The position numbers were made by a program, and so were the translations under genes. Positions 50,888 to 59,399 of a stretch of DNA of 64,000 bases are shown here, piece after piece; the stretch's first letter is position 1, and every line of letters starts with the position of its first letter. The notes beneath the pieces were generated by a model. The model searched no databases. It saw only the letters and a program-made list of their open reading frames with translations, and was not told the DNA's origin. The DNA is from Anaerolineae bacterium (GTDB taxonomy: Bacteria > Chloroflexota > Anaerolineae > Aggregatilineales > Aggregatilineaceae), in the NCBI GenBank assembly GCA_016930015.1, contig JAFGHR010000084.1:1-64000 (forward strand), in the 5' to 3' direction.

Positions 50888-52942
50888 TTGAAACCAAAAG
50901 TCCGCATCTGTCCCAACTGTAGCGCGCACGTTCTGGCCGATGATAACATTTGCCCGCGCTGTGACTTTGATCTGAGCCGTGTGCCGCTGCTGCCGGTCGA
51001 AAAAGAAAAATCCAAGACACTGCCCGGTGCCGGTGTGCCGGATGAACCGTTTTCCAGTAAAACCCGTGACGAGGCGGCGCCGCATGTGCACGCTGAGGCG
51101 GCTGACTATCCCGCCGGTGAGCCGGAACCAGCGCTGCCGGAGGGTGTGTCTGGTGATGCCCAAGACGACGATCTGACGCTCAGCCAGCGCATGGAAGCCA
51201 TGTTCACGGCGCATCGTGATCCGGGCCGCAGGTTCAACGGGCCGCCGCGTCCGGTTGTTCCGTCCTCCGAAAATCGACCGACGGGTGACGTTCCCGCCGA
51301 CGAGGAGACGCCCGACGATGGCAGCGTGGTCATGCGAGAGACTCAGCATGTGCCGCAGGTTACACCGCGTATGCCGCTCGAAAGTGTGGCTCCGCCTGAT
51401 GACACGCCGGAAGGTGCCGATCCTGGCGATGACGATGATGACCTGTCGTTGAGCGCGCGCATGGCGGTGATCAACCCGCATTCCGAGGTTCAGCCGTCGC
51501 GCGATGAGCCGCCTGTTGACGACGATGACGAGGAGCTCACGCTCACCGCGCGGTTGGAGGTGCTGAGCGATCTCCCCGGTCCAGAGCCGGAGGTTGTCGA
51601 AGCGCTGCGCGAATCGGTGGCGATGCTCGAAACAGAAGCTGACGATCAGCCGGATGACGGGATCGATTATGATATCGCTGAACCTGCCGGCGCACCGGAC
51701 GCCGCGCCAGACGCTGAGCCGGATATCGAACCGGACGCCGCACCCGCCAGTTCGATCGCTGAAGACGATATTCCGACGGCGGTTGATGATGATCTGGCAT
51801 ACATGGTAATTGCGGATAGTGACTATCCGGCGGATAACGACTATTCGGCGGAAGAATACTCCTCGGTAGACAGCGAATACCCGGAGGATGAGTACTCTCC
51901 CGCGGAAATTGACTCCGCGCCGGATGAAGTGGACGACAACACCGGTGTGTTTGCGGACGTTGAAACGCCGCCGGTGGCTGACAAAACACACCCGCGTTTT
52001 GACGAGTTCCCGCCAGAGCCGCCCGCCGACGCCGGTTTTTCCGAAGCGACCACGACTCGCCTGGCATCAGAACGGGTAGAGATGCCCGCCGATGCGCCGG
52101 ATGAATACGTGAGTTCGGCGCACGCGATCCCGGTTGTGTTCCCGGACGTGACGATCACCAGCAAGGCCCAGACGCCGAGGCGAACCGTTCCCCGGCGCGG
52201 CAAACAACAGGGTTACATTATTCCGCCCGCGCCCTACACGCCCCCGCCATCCCGCCCGGTACCGCCGCCCCCGGCCCGGATCACGCCGCCGCCAGCCGCA
52301 TCACGCCATACCTACGGCGTCACACCCGCGGCAGCTTACCTTCAACAGCGCGTCCAGGCGTACACGGCGGGCGGCTACCGGACGATTGTGCAGGGACCGC
52401 ATGAAGTGATGCTGGCACGCGGCAAGCCGATGGGGTTATTGGTGTGGCTGCTGTCACTGCTGTCGATCATCGGGCTGGTATGGTACGTGCTGATCATGGC
52501 CCTGAGTGGTTTTCAGGCCGACCGCGTGTACCTGACGCTTGAAGCCGATGGCCGCGTATATGAGGACGGTCCTGGCGCGGCGCATATCCGGCGGGGCCGG
52601 TCGCGCGGCGGGCGTCGATGGGCCTTTGTGGGACTGATGATCTTTAGCGTGTGCCTGGTGCTGGCGGTGATACTGGGCGCGGTGGGCTGGCTTGCCCTGG
52701 AGCGGTTCAAGCCGGAACTGCGCGAAGCCTACCCGGAGATCACGCTGTTTGAGGACGACTACAGCAGCGATGTCGCTAACTCGGATAATGTGGAGCTTGT
52801 AAAGAATGGGGCGGTCGCCTTTTCGATCCTGGCCGGTATCGCTGCCGTCGGCTTGTGGGGCGGCGCGACCCTGTTTGTGATCGGGGTGGTCCACGCCGCT
52901 GCTTACCGTGCGAAGGTGCCGCCGCTGCCCGGCTACGCCTAA
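50888..52942 (+). CDS. Zinc-ribbon, acidic-linker membrane protein with triple DDxLxLxxRM motif
   Basis: A 684-residue protein from TTG 50888 (AAGGAC 9 bases upstream). A zinc ribbon (ICPNCSAHVLADDNICPRCD, 7-26) is followed by about 480 disordered residues rich in Asp, Glu, Pro and Ala. Within it a short motif occurs three times: DDDLTLSQRMEAM (~97), DDDLSLSARMAVI (~184) and DDEELTLTARLEVL (~216). A Pro-rich stretch leads to two or more C-terminal membrane segments (LLVWLLSLLSIIGLVWYVLI, GLMIFSVCLVLAVILGAVGW, then AILAGIAAVGLWGGATLF-like). The repeated motif looks like a partner-docking site. Unknown function. Confidence 0.7.
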   Translation: MKPKVRICPNCSAHVLADDNICPRCDFDLSRVPLLPVEKEKSKTLPGAGVPDEPFSSKTRDEAAPHVHAEAADYPAGEPEPALPEGVSGDAQDDDLTLSQRMEAMFTAHRDPGRRFNGPPRPVVPSSENRPTGDVPADEETPDDGSVVMRETQHVPQVTPRMPLESVAPPDDTPEGADPGDDDDDLSLSARMAVINPHSEVQPSRDEPPVDDDDEELTLTARLEVLSDLPGPEPEVVEALRESVAMLETEADDQPDDGIDYDIAEPAGAPDAAPDAEPDIEPDAAPASSIAEDDIPTAVDDDLAYMVIADSDYPADNDYSAEEYSSVDSEYPEDEYSPAEIDSAPDEVDDNTGVFADVETPPVADKTHPRFDEFPPEPPADAGFSEATTTRLASERVEMPADAPDEYVSSAHAIPVVFPDVTITSKAQTPRRTVPRRGKQQGYIIPPAPYTPPPSRPVPPPPARITPPPAASRHTYGVTPAAAYLQQRVQAYTAGGYRTIVQGPHEVMLARGKPMGLLVWLLSLLSIIGLVWYVLIMALSGFQADRVYLTLEADGRVYEDGPGAAHIRRGRSRGGRRWAFVGLMIFSVCLVLAVILGAVGWLALERFKPELREAYPEITLFEDDYSSDVANSDNVELVKNGAVAFSILAGIAAVGLWGGATLFVIGVVHAAAYRAKVPPLPGYA

Positions 52943-52954
52943 TCCGTGTGCCGC

Positions 52955-53365
52955 CTAACGCCCGCGATGTTTTTTGCGGGCTTTTTCGCGCCTGGTTTGA
53001 TAGGTGCGCTCACGCTCAGTCTCACGTTGGGCGCGCGACACCTCTTTGCGCGTCTTTTTATTCTGCTCGCGCTGCACACGCATAACTTCATGCGCCTTGG
53101 ACGTGATTCCCTGGCGCTCCACTGCACGGCGGGCTTCGCGCTGCTGGCGTTTGGGATTTACACGCCTGTGCATGTGTGTCTCAGCCGGCACCCCGACCGT
53201 CATTTGACAGCACAACGTATCCAACTCGTGCAGCACAAACGTATACACCTGCTGGTTATTCGGTTCGGCGCCAAACACGTGCCGGGCCGCGTATAACTGC
53301 CCGTCGCGTTCGTCTTCGAGCACGCCGACCCAGAATGGCGGATCAAAATAGATGGTGAACTGCAT
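52955..53365 (-). CDS. yjdF: YjdF family (DUF2992) protein
   Basis: A 136-residue protein. The N-terminal half (MQFTIYFDPPFWVGVLEDER, AARHVFGAEPNNQQVYTFVL) matches the YjdF/DUF2992 family, and the very basic C-terminal helix (KAHEVMRVQREQNKKTRKEV) is typical of it. The biochemical role is not known; in Firmicutes the gene is controlled by the yjdF riboswitch, which binds azaaromatic compounds. Here its ribosome-binding site (AAAGGG) lies in a hairpin in the leader (53366-53423). Confidence 0.85.
   Translation of the reverse strand: MQFTIYFDPPFWVGVLEDERDGQLYAARHVFGAEPNNQQVYTFVLHELDTLCCQMTVGVPAETHMHRRVNPKRQQREARRAVERQGITSKAHEVMRVQREQNKKTRKEVSRAQRETERERTYQTRREKARKKHRGR
52960..52986 (+). terminator. 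Terminator inside the 3' end of the convergent yjdF gene
   Basis: GCCCGC (52960-52965) and GCGGGC (52976-52981) form a stem followed by TTTTT. It lies 18 bases after the stop of the plus-strand gene, and its bases also encode the last residues of the minus-strand YjdF-like protein. Confidence 0.8.
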
Positions 53366-53490
53366 GGGTTATCCCTTTCCCTGACCAATGCCACGGCTCA
53401 CCACCGGACATCCCTGGGAAAGGAAAGGTTACTGAATGCACGCGAGGATACACGGTGCATCGCCCGGACTACCAGCCGGGCCGTGTTTCT
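53366..53490 (-). promoter_or_regulatory. Structured leader of yjdF, possible riboswitch
   Basis: On the minus strand CCTTTCCC and GGGAAAGG (plus-strand 53416-53423 and 53374-53381) form an 8-bp stem around a ~34-base loop; the 3' arm contains the ribosome-binding site of yjdF. A second compound hairpin lies upstream (CACGG...GCCCGG...CCGGGC...CCGTG, 53451-53484). This fits translational control. Whether it belongs to the known yjdF (azaaromatic) class cannot be decided by eye. Confidence 0.5.
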
Positions 53491-53651
53491 GTGGTGTGAA
53501 CTGAGTGTATTTTAGCCCTGCCACGCGCAGCGAGCAAGGAGAAGCGGCTCTGGCTGGCGGTGGGACCGGTCGCGCGCGGAAAAATGACCGGTAGTACAAT
53601 AAAAGTCAGCAGCATGATCGATGTCCAGGTAACGAGAAGGGCCATAACACA

Positions 53652-54128
53652 ATGGCATTTTCATTGTCTAGCAGGGATTTTGCTCACGAAGACGTGATTC
53701 CACTGCGCCATACCTGTGAAGGTGACGATATTTCGCCGGAAATGACGTGGACCGATCCGCCGCCCGGTACGGTTGAGTATGCGCTGGTGGTCCACGATCC
53801 CGACGCCCCGCGCGGGGATTGGGTGCATTGGATCGTCTACCACATCCCGGTTAATGTACGCACGCTGCCGCAAGATTTCGCTAAAGAACGTGTGCTGTCG
53901 GATGGGACACACCAGGGCCTGAACGATTTTGGCAAGATCGGTTATGGTGGGCCATGCCCGCCGCCCGGTCATGGCCCGCACCGGTACTATTTTACGCTGT
54001 ACGCGCTTGATGTACGGATTCTGCTGCCACCCGGCGCCAACAAAGCTAATCTATTGACCGCGATGGAAGGGTATATTGTGGGCCAGGCTACGTTAATGGG
54101 ACGTTTTGAGCGCACACGGTCGCATTGA
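53652..54128 (+). CDS. YbhB/YbcL family (PEBP) protein
   Basis: A 158-residue phosphatidylethanolamine-binding-protein-like fold. The ligand-pocket motifs DPDAPRGDWVHWIVYHIP (~48-65) and GGPCPPPGHGPHRYYFTLYAL (~99-119) are intact. Bacterial members such as YbhB are cytosolic; their ligand is not settled. AGAAGGG lies 12 bases before the ATG. It stands alone. Confidence 0.88.
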   Translation: MAFSLSSRDFAHEDVIPLRHTCEGDDISPEMTWTDPPPGTVEYALVVHDPDAPRGDWVHWIVYHIPVNVRTLPQDFAKERVLSDGTHQGLNDFGKIGYGGPCPPPGHGPHRYYFTLYALDVRILLPPGANKANLLTAMEGYIVGQATLMGRFERTRSH

Positions 54129-54161
54129 TCGGTGTACGCTGTTGTGACACGCCGGTATGTG

Positions 54162-54518
54162 TCAGCAGGTGACATGGATGATCGCATTAGTCGTTGTCAG
54201 GTCAGACCTGGACAGCAGTGTGCAGGCTTCGGGCGTGGGAACGACTATCAGTTTAACGCCGCGTTCATCGGCTTCTGCAAACACTTTTTTCATGACGGGA
54301 AGCTGCCCGTAGGTGCCGGTCCCAATGATGAGCTGCTGGCAGTCCCACGGGATCGTTTCCTTGATCGAAAGTGGCGTATGCCCGAAGTGTGCCTTGTGTT
54401 TTTTGGATGGTTTTTTGTCGCGCAAGGTAACGTGCTGCTCGTCGCAAATGACAACATCCCGGTTATAGGGCACGCCGTTAAGCCGAATTTCTCCGAAATG
54501 GACGAACTCCGCGTTCAT
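54162..54518 (-). CDS. Mth938-like domain protein
   Basis: A 118-residue protein with the Mth938/DUF498 pattern: FGEIRLNGVPYNRDVVI, then CQQLIIGTGTYGQLPVMKK and GVKLIVVPTPEACTLLSR. Members have a compact alpha/beta fold of unknown activity, in some organisms linked to complex I assembly. AGGGAG precedes the ATG. It is convergent with the PEBP gene. Confidence 0.8.
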   Translation of the reverse strand: MNAEFVHFGEIRLNGVPYNRDVVICDEQHVTLRDKKPSKKHKAHFGHTPLSIKETIPWDCQQLIIGTGTYGQLPVMKKVFAEADERGVKLIVVPTPEACTLLSRSDLTTTNAIIHVTC

Positions 54519-54691
54519 GATGGGTACTCCCTGTTCCTTTCAGAGCCGATCACAACGGTTATTACCTCTTATTATATGCCATGCTGGGGAGATGCGGGCG
54601 CAGTGCTTACGCCTGGCCGGATCGTGATATACTAAACTACGCTGTACGGTACGCGGAAACGCGGCGGAATTGTGGCAAGGAGGAGACAGGT

Positions 54692-55807
54692 ATGAATGGG
54701 CGCGGCATATCGGCGGTTGTGATCGTGGTCGTACTGCTGATTCTGGGGATGCTGCCGGGGATGGCCGGGGCGCAGGGTGGGTATCCGGCCTACACCGACT
54801 TGTACGTGAACGATTTTGCCGGTCTGCTGACGGACAGCGACGCGGCCAATGTGCGAGGGCTGTTCATAGATTTGCGCACGACGCACGGCATCGAAGCGGT
54901 CGCGGTGACCATTGGCTCGATCCACGATTACGGCACCGGCGACGAAACGATCGAGTCGTTTGCAACCCATTTGTTCAATACGTGGGGCATCGGGAACGCC
55001 GAACGTAATGACGGTGTGCTGATGCTGGTGGCGGTCAATGATCGCGACATGCGTATTGAAGTCGGAGCCGGTTACGGCGAAGAATACAACCGCGAGATGC
55101 AGGTGATCATTGATGAACATATGCTGCCGCGTTTCCGCAAGGATGACTACAGCGGAGGTATTTACCAGGGCGCGCAGGCGCTGGTTTATACGCTGACCGG
55201 CGAATGGCCCGGCGGTGACAATCCGACCTCGCCGGAGTCTGTGCCATCAACCACGATGCGTACATCCACACAAGATGACGACGGCAGTGTGCTGCCCCCG
55301 GTGTTGGTGGGAGGTGGTACGGCGGGCATTTTAGGCGCGGCGGGCGTGGGCGTTCAGCGCTACCGGCGTTATCGCAGGCGGCGCTGTCCACACTGCAACA
55401 CCTACATGCAGCGTTTGGACGAAGTATCCGACGATGTTTACCTCGAATCCGGCCAGAAAATGGAAGAAGTGCTCAAGTCGATCAATTATGACGTGTGGCG
55501 CTGTCCGAGCTGTAACGTGCATGAGCTGCACAGCTACCGCAACTGGCTGTCGGGTTTCCAGCGCTGCCCGTCCTGTGGGTATTACACGGTTCGCCAGACA
55601 TCGCAGGTCGAAACCCGCGCCACCTATACCAGCACCGGCCTTAAGCGGGTTGAGTTAGACTGCCGCCACTGTAACTACCATCACGAACACACCGTTGTGC
55701 TGCCCAAGCTGACCCGGTCGAGCAGTTCATCCGGCAGCGGGTCATCAGGCGGATCGTCGTTTGGCGGTGGGCATTCATCCGGCGGCGGCGCCAGTGGAAG
55801 CTGGTAA
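54692..55807 (+). CDS. Secreted TPM-domain membrane protein with zinc-ribbon C-terminus
   Basis: A 371-residue protein from ATG 54692, behind a strong AAGGAGG. Signal peptide (1-26), TPM domain (~30-180: VNDFAGLLTDSDAANVRGLF, GNAERNDGVLMLVAVNDRDM, VGAGYGEEY), one membrane segment (~213-232, GGGTAGILGAAGVGV), then Cys pairs CPHC, CPSC, CPSC, CRHC that form zinc ribbons, and a Ser/Gly-rich tail like YgcG. A TATACT box at 54628-54633 may be the -10. TPM proteins are tied to membrane-protein assembly or repair; the role here is unknown. Confidence 0.82.
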   Translation: MNGRGISAVVIVVVLLILGMLPGMAGAQGGYPAYTDLYVNDFAGLLTDSDAANVRGLFIDLRTTHGIEAVAVTIGSIHDYGTGDETIESFATHLFNTWGIGNAERNDGVLMLVAVNDRDMRIEVGAGYGEEYNREMQVIIDEHMLPRFRKDDYSGGIYQGAQALVYTLTGEWPGGDNPTSPESVPSTTMRTSTQDDDGSVLPPVLVGGGTAGILGAAGVGVQRYRRYRRRRCPHCNTYMQRLDEVSDDVYLESGQKMEEVLKSINYDVWRCPSCNVHELHSYRNWLSGFQRCPSCGYYTVRQTSQVETRATYTSTGLKRVELDCRHCNYHHEHTVVLPKLTRSSSSSGSGSSGGSSFGGGHSSGGGASGSW

Positions 55808-55955
55808 ACACGCGGCCAGGTGCCGCAACTTGCCGCACTCCTGTTCTAATTTGAGGCAGGATCACACATGTTAGCGGGTTGGCTTTTGACATTCGACCCT
55901 ATCGCGCCTATACTGCTAAACGTCACGCGCTGTTTGCTCGGTTGAGGCATATTGG

Positions 55956-56819
55956 ATGGGCGATTATCACATTCTCAAGGTTAAGCGCGGCCCCAAGCCT
56001 AACCATATATTTGATCTGGAAGAAGGTTTGATCACGGTCGGTCGTGATGTCTCAAACGACGTCGTGATCAGCGATATCGAAGTGAGCCGCTTTCACTGCC
56101 AGTTGGTATGGAACGGTGAGGGTTACCAGATCGAAGACCTTGAAGCGACCAACGGGACCTTTGTGAATGGTGAACGAGTCGCCAACCCGCGCCCGCTGCG
56201 CCGGGGTGATCGCGTGGGCCTGGGTGAAGCGATCATCCTGACCTACAGTGACGAAGGCGACAGCGATCGGTACAACGAGGGCTACACGCAAGATTCCGTT
56301 GATGTTCCGCACGTGGCCCACGATCATCCTACCCGTATCGAACCCATGAACCTGGCCGAAACGCCCGCGTATTTGCATGCGCCCGATTTCCTCGAAGACC
56401 CGAACCTGTTCGACGCCGATACCGCACAGGGCTTTGATATGCCGCTGCCGTCGCTGTTTGTCAGTTATGCCGCCGAAGACAGCGATTTTGCCTACCGCCT
56501 GGCCAGCGATCTGCGGGCGGAAGGTTTCCGGGTGTGGATCGACCTGGATGGGTTGGGCGGTGGTGAGCAGCAGTGGACCCATGTCACCGAACAGGCACTT
56601 AACCGCAGTGATCACGTGGTTGTAGTCATTTCGCCGGATGCGATGGCTTCACGCGGCGTCGGTAAAGAGGTGATGGTCGCGCTCCAATGGAACAAAAATG
56701 TGATCTCGGCGCTGTGGCACGGTCACAAACTCCCCGCGCAGCTCCGCGACCTCGATTATGTCGATTTCCGCACGCACTACGACGACGCCTTCGATGACCT
56801 CCTGGCCCTGCTGGGGTAG
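55956..56819 (+). CDS. FHA-TIR fusion protein
   Basis: A 287-residue protein with no signal or membrane segment. The FHA domain (~24-97) has the phospho-Thr-binding residues GRD, SRFHC and NGTFVNG. A ~60-residue acidic linker leads to a TIR domain (~166-285): SLFVSYAAEDSDFAYRLASD, GFRVWIDLDGL, VVVVISPDAMASRGVGKEVM. Glu238 is at the position of the NADase catalytic Glu. It could therefore cut NAD or only bind partners; FHA suggests it is recruited to a phosphorylated protein, and the giant kinase of this window is a candidate only by neighbourhood. Confidence 0.88.
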   Translation: MGDYHILKVKRGPKPNHIFDLEEGLITVGRDVSNDVVISDIEVSRFHCQLVWNGEGYQIEDLEATNGTFVNGERVANPRPLRRGDRVGLGEAIILTYSDEGDSDRYNEGYTQDSVDVPHVAHDHPTRIEPMNLAETPAYLHAPDFLEDPNLFDADTAQGFDMPLPSLFVSYAAEDSDFAYRLASDLRAEGFRVWIDLDGLGGGEQQWTHVTEQALNRSDHVVVVISPDAMASRGVGKEVMVALQWNKNVISALWHGHKLPAQLRDLDYVDFRTHYDDAFDDLLALLG

Positions 56820-56906
56820 GTGCATTTCAAGTTTTAGGCACAAAAGCGATTATTGATAACTTTCCGCTTAGGCATGGCCGGAATTGCCTAGAATCTGAAA
56901 TGCACC
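56819..56906. repeat. 88-bp element with perfect 11-bp terminal inverted repeats
   Basis: GGTGCATTTCA (56819-56829) and TGAAATGCACC (56896-56906) are exact complements. An inner stem (TAGGCA/TGCCTA) lies near 56870-56890. The left arm begins on the last base of the FHA-TIR stop codon. It may be a long hairpin terminator or the mark of a small insertion before the low-GC gene that follows. Confidence 0.65.
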
Positions 56907-56983
56907 CGGCTGGCATTGCATTGTAAGGTAAATTAGATTACTATTAAGTAATAAGATGACAGACATATGGGAGGATTTTAAAA

Positions 56984-57463
56984 ATGAGTAATATAGTTTC
57001 TGTTATCGTTTCTGGGGTTTCACTGTTTATTGCTTTTGTGACTTTGGTTATGGTGGTTGTGATTCCTTATCTGCAAGATCGCCAGATGCGGAAAGAGCAG
57101 AGACGAATTTGGATGCGCGATTTCCTGCATGGGAAGTTGAATGACTTGATTAAGCTGCGTGCGAAATTGCAGTTTTTGCAGAATAAAGGATTTGTTTCTG
57201 ATCCTTCTTCTCTACCAGATGAAAAAAGAGCACAGATTTTACAATGGGAAAAAGAGCGTGAGGTTGCTTATGGCAAGGCATTTGCAATTATGCTGACTAT
57301 TCCTCGCGCTAAAGTCAGAGGGAAGGCGGGACAGGTAATGGATCAAGTTGAGAATTGGGATAAGAACAAGAAGTTGGAAGCTATAAATGCTGCGATTTCG
57401 GAGTTGGGGGATTTACTGGATTTGGCCATGGGGGAAGATGTTCGCATATCACGTTTGCGGTGA
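56984..57463 (+). CDS. Small single-pass membrane protein, low GC, unknown
   Basis: A 159-residue protein with GGAGG before its ATG. One membrane segment (4-29, IVSVIVSGVSLFIAFVTLVM) is followed by charged, coiled helices (RMRKEQRRIWMRDFLHGKLN-like; KNKKLEAINAAISELGDLL). Its base and codon use are clearly poorer in G and C than those of neighbours, a sign of transfer. It sits between the inverted-repeat element and glmS. No family recognised. Confidence 0.65.
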   Translation: MSNIVSVIVSGVSLFIAFVTLVMVVVIPYLQDRQMRKEQRRIWMRDFLHGKLNDLIKLRAKLQFLQNKGFVSDPSSLPDEKRAQILQWEKEREVAYGKAFAIMLTIPRAKVRGKAGQVMDQVENWDKNKKLEAINAAISELGDLLDLAMGEDVRISRLR

Positions 57464-57497
57464 TGTTGTGCGGGACTGAGAACTGAAAAATAGCCGA

Positions 57498-57532
57498 CGG
57501 GGATGACAGTATGCCATCCCCGCGTTGTTTAT
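57498..57532 (+). terminator. Terminator between the low-GC gene and glmS
   Basis: CGGGGATG (57498-57505) with CATCCCCG (57515-57522) gives an 8-bp stem and 9-base loop, followed by CGTTGTTTA. It lies between two convergent genes. Confidence 0.65.
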
Positions 57533-57557
57533 ACTGATTGTTGTGTTCCGCCCCCGC

Positions 57558-59399
57558 CTACTCCACCGTGACGCTTTTGGCGAGGTTACGCGGCTGATCC
57601 ACGTCGCAGCCGCGCCGCACCGCGATATGATACGCCAGCAGTTGCAGCGGGATCACGCTCACGATCGGGCTGATCAACGGCGGCGTGTCGGGCACGTACA
57701 GCACATGATCGGCTTTTTCCGCGATCAGGGTATCGCCGTCGGTGGCGACCGCGATCACGATCCCGCCACGTGATTTCGCCTGCTCGACCTGGCTCAGCAT
57801 CTTTTCATACACGCCGTCCTTGAGCGTGATCGCCAGCACAGGCATGTGCTCGTCGATCAGCGCGATCGGGCCGTGTTTCATCTCCCCGGCGGGATAGCCC
57901 TCGGCGTGAATGTAACTGATCTCCTTGAGCTTGAGCGCACCTTCCAGCGCGATCGGGTAGTTGATGCCGCGCCCCAGGTATAAAAAGTTACTGTACTGGT
58001 ACAGCTCGGCGGCGAGCGCTTCGATCGCGGCTTCGCGGTCGAGCACCTGCCCGACCATATCCGGCAGCCGGGCGATATCCTGCACGTGCTGCGCGGCTTT
58101 TTCGCGGGAGAGCGTGCCGCGCTGCTGGGCCAGGTACAGCGCCAGCAGGTATTGATCGACGATGCTGGTCGTAAACGCCTTGGTGCTCGCCACGCCGATT
58201 TCCGGCCCGGCCTGCATGGTGATAAACCCGTCGGCGACACGCATCGCCTGGCTGCCGATCGCGTTGACGATGCTCCACTGGCGCGCGTGTTTCTCGCGGG
58301 CTTCCTCCATCGCGGCCAGCGTATCGACCGTTTCGCCGGACTGGGTGATCGCCAACACCGCGCAGTCTTCATCCAGGATCGGATCGCGGTAGCGGTACTC
58401 GCTGCCGTAGTCCACCTCAACCGGGATACGTGTCAGTTCCTCAAGGATGAACTTGCCCACCAGCGCGCTGTAGGCGCTGGTGCCGCACGCGACGGTCACG
58501 ATCCGCTTGATGCGGCGTGCGTCGTCCGGTGAAATGGTGAGGTTGGGCAGGGTGATCGTGTTGGTCTGGAAGTCCACGCGGCCCCGGATCGTGTCGGTCA
58601 GGGAACGCGCCTGTTCGTGAATTTCTTTCTGCATAAAGTGTTTGTATTCGCCGCGTGCCGCGCTGACCGGGTCCCACGAGATATCGTGAATTTCGGCGTC
58701 TACCGGCGTGCCGTCGAGCGCCTGGACGGTGTACGCGTCCCGTGTCAGCGTGACCATCTGGCGGCTTTCAAGAAACACCATGCGGCGTGTATGTTCCAGG
58801 ATGGCCGGGATATCAGACGCGACAAACATTTCATCATCGCCCAGGCCCAGCGCCACGCCGCCCGCGTTACCGATGCGCACCGCGACCAGCCGGTCGGGTT
58901 CGTTTACGTTGAGCACCACGATAGCGTGTGCGCCGCGTAATCTACCGACCGTGCGCCGCGTGGCCTCGGTGACATCGTGACCGGCGTCGATCTCGCGCTG
59001 CACCAGGTGTACGATCACTTCGGTGTCAGTGTCGGAGGTGAATGTCACCCCGTCGGCTTCGAGTTCGGCGCGCAGATCGCGGAAGTTTTCGACAATACCA
59101 TTGTGCACCACGACCGTTTTACCGGATGCGCTGGTATGCGGGTGCGCGTTACGTGAACTGGGTACGCCGTGCGTGGCCCAGCGCGTATGCCCGATCCCGA
59201 TCCGCCCGTTGAGCGGTTTGTCGTTCACCATCTGGCGCAGGTTATTGAGTTTGCCAACATCACGACGCACAGCCAACGCGCCGTTTTGCAGCACAGCGAT
59301 TCCTGCCGAGTCATAACCGCGATATTCCAGGCGCTGCAAGCCTTGCAGAATCAGCGGGGTTGCGTCACGGGGTCCGATATAACCAACGATTCCACACAT
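57558..59399 (-). CDS. glmS: Glutamine-fructose-6-phosphate aminotransferase
   Basis: A 613-residue enzyme that makes glucosamine-6-phosphate, the first step towards peptidoglycan amino sugars. ATG 59399 has GGGAGGG upstream and yields the N-terminal Cys2 nucleophile (MCGIVGYIG) once Met is removed. The glutaminase domain (RWATHGVPSSRNAHPH, HNGIVENF) is followed by two SIS domains (ACGTSAYSALVGKF, SQSGETVDTLAAM, GRGINYPIALEGALKLKEIS, HAEGYPAGEMKHGPIAL) and a C-terminal TVE. A leader of ~395 bases precedes it. Confidence 0.96.
   Translation of the reverse strand: MCGIVGYIGPRDATPLILQGLQRLEYRGYDSAGIAVLQNGALAVRRDVGKLNNLRQMVNDKPLNGRIGIGHTRWATHGVPSSRNAHPHTSASGKTVVVHNGIVENFRDLRAELEADGVTFTSDTDTEVIVHLVQREIDAGHDVTEATRRTVGRLRGAHAIVVLNVNEPDRLVAVRIGNAGGVALGLGDDEMFVASDIPAILEHTRRMVFLESRQMVTLTRDAYTVQALDGTPVDAEIHDISWDPVSAARGEYKHFMQKEIHEQARSLTDTIRGRVDFQTNTITLPNLTISPDDARRIKRIVTVACGTSAYSALVGKFILEELTRIPVEVDYGSEYRYRDPILDEDCAVLAITQSGETVDTLAAMEEAREKHARQWSIVNAIGSQAMRVADGFITMQAGPEIGVASTKAFTTSIVDQYLLALYLAQQRGTLSREKAAQHVQDIARLPDMVGQVLDREAAIEALAAELYQYSNFLYLGRGINYPIALEGALKLKEISYIHAEGYPAGEMKHGPIALIDEHMPVLAITLKDGVYEKMLSQVEQAKSRGGIVIAVATDGDTLIAEKADHVLYVPDTPPLISPIVSVIPLQLLAYHIAVRRGCDVDQPRNLAKSVTVE

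Noticed and set aside
55956-56819. A Thoeris or CBASS-type defence operon around the TIR gene
   Set aside because: No ThsA, CD-NTase or other partner is adjacent; the neighbours are TPM, an unknown small protein and glmS.
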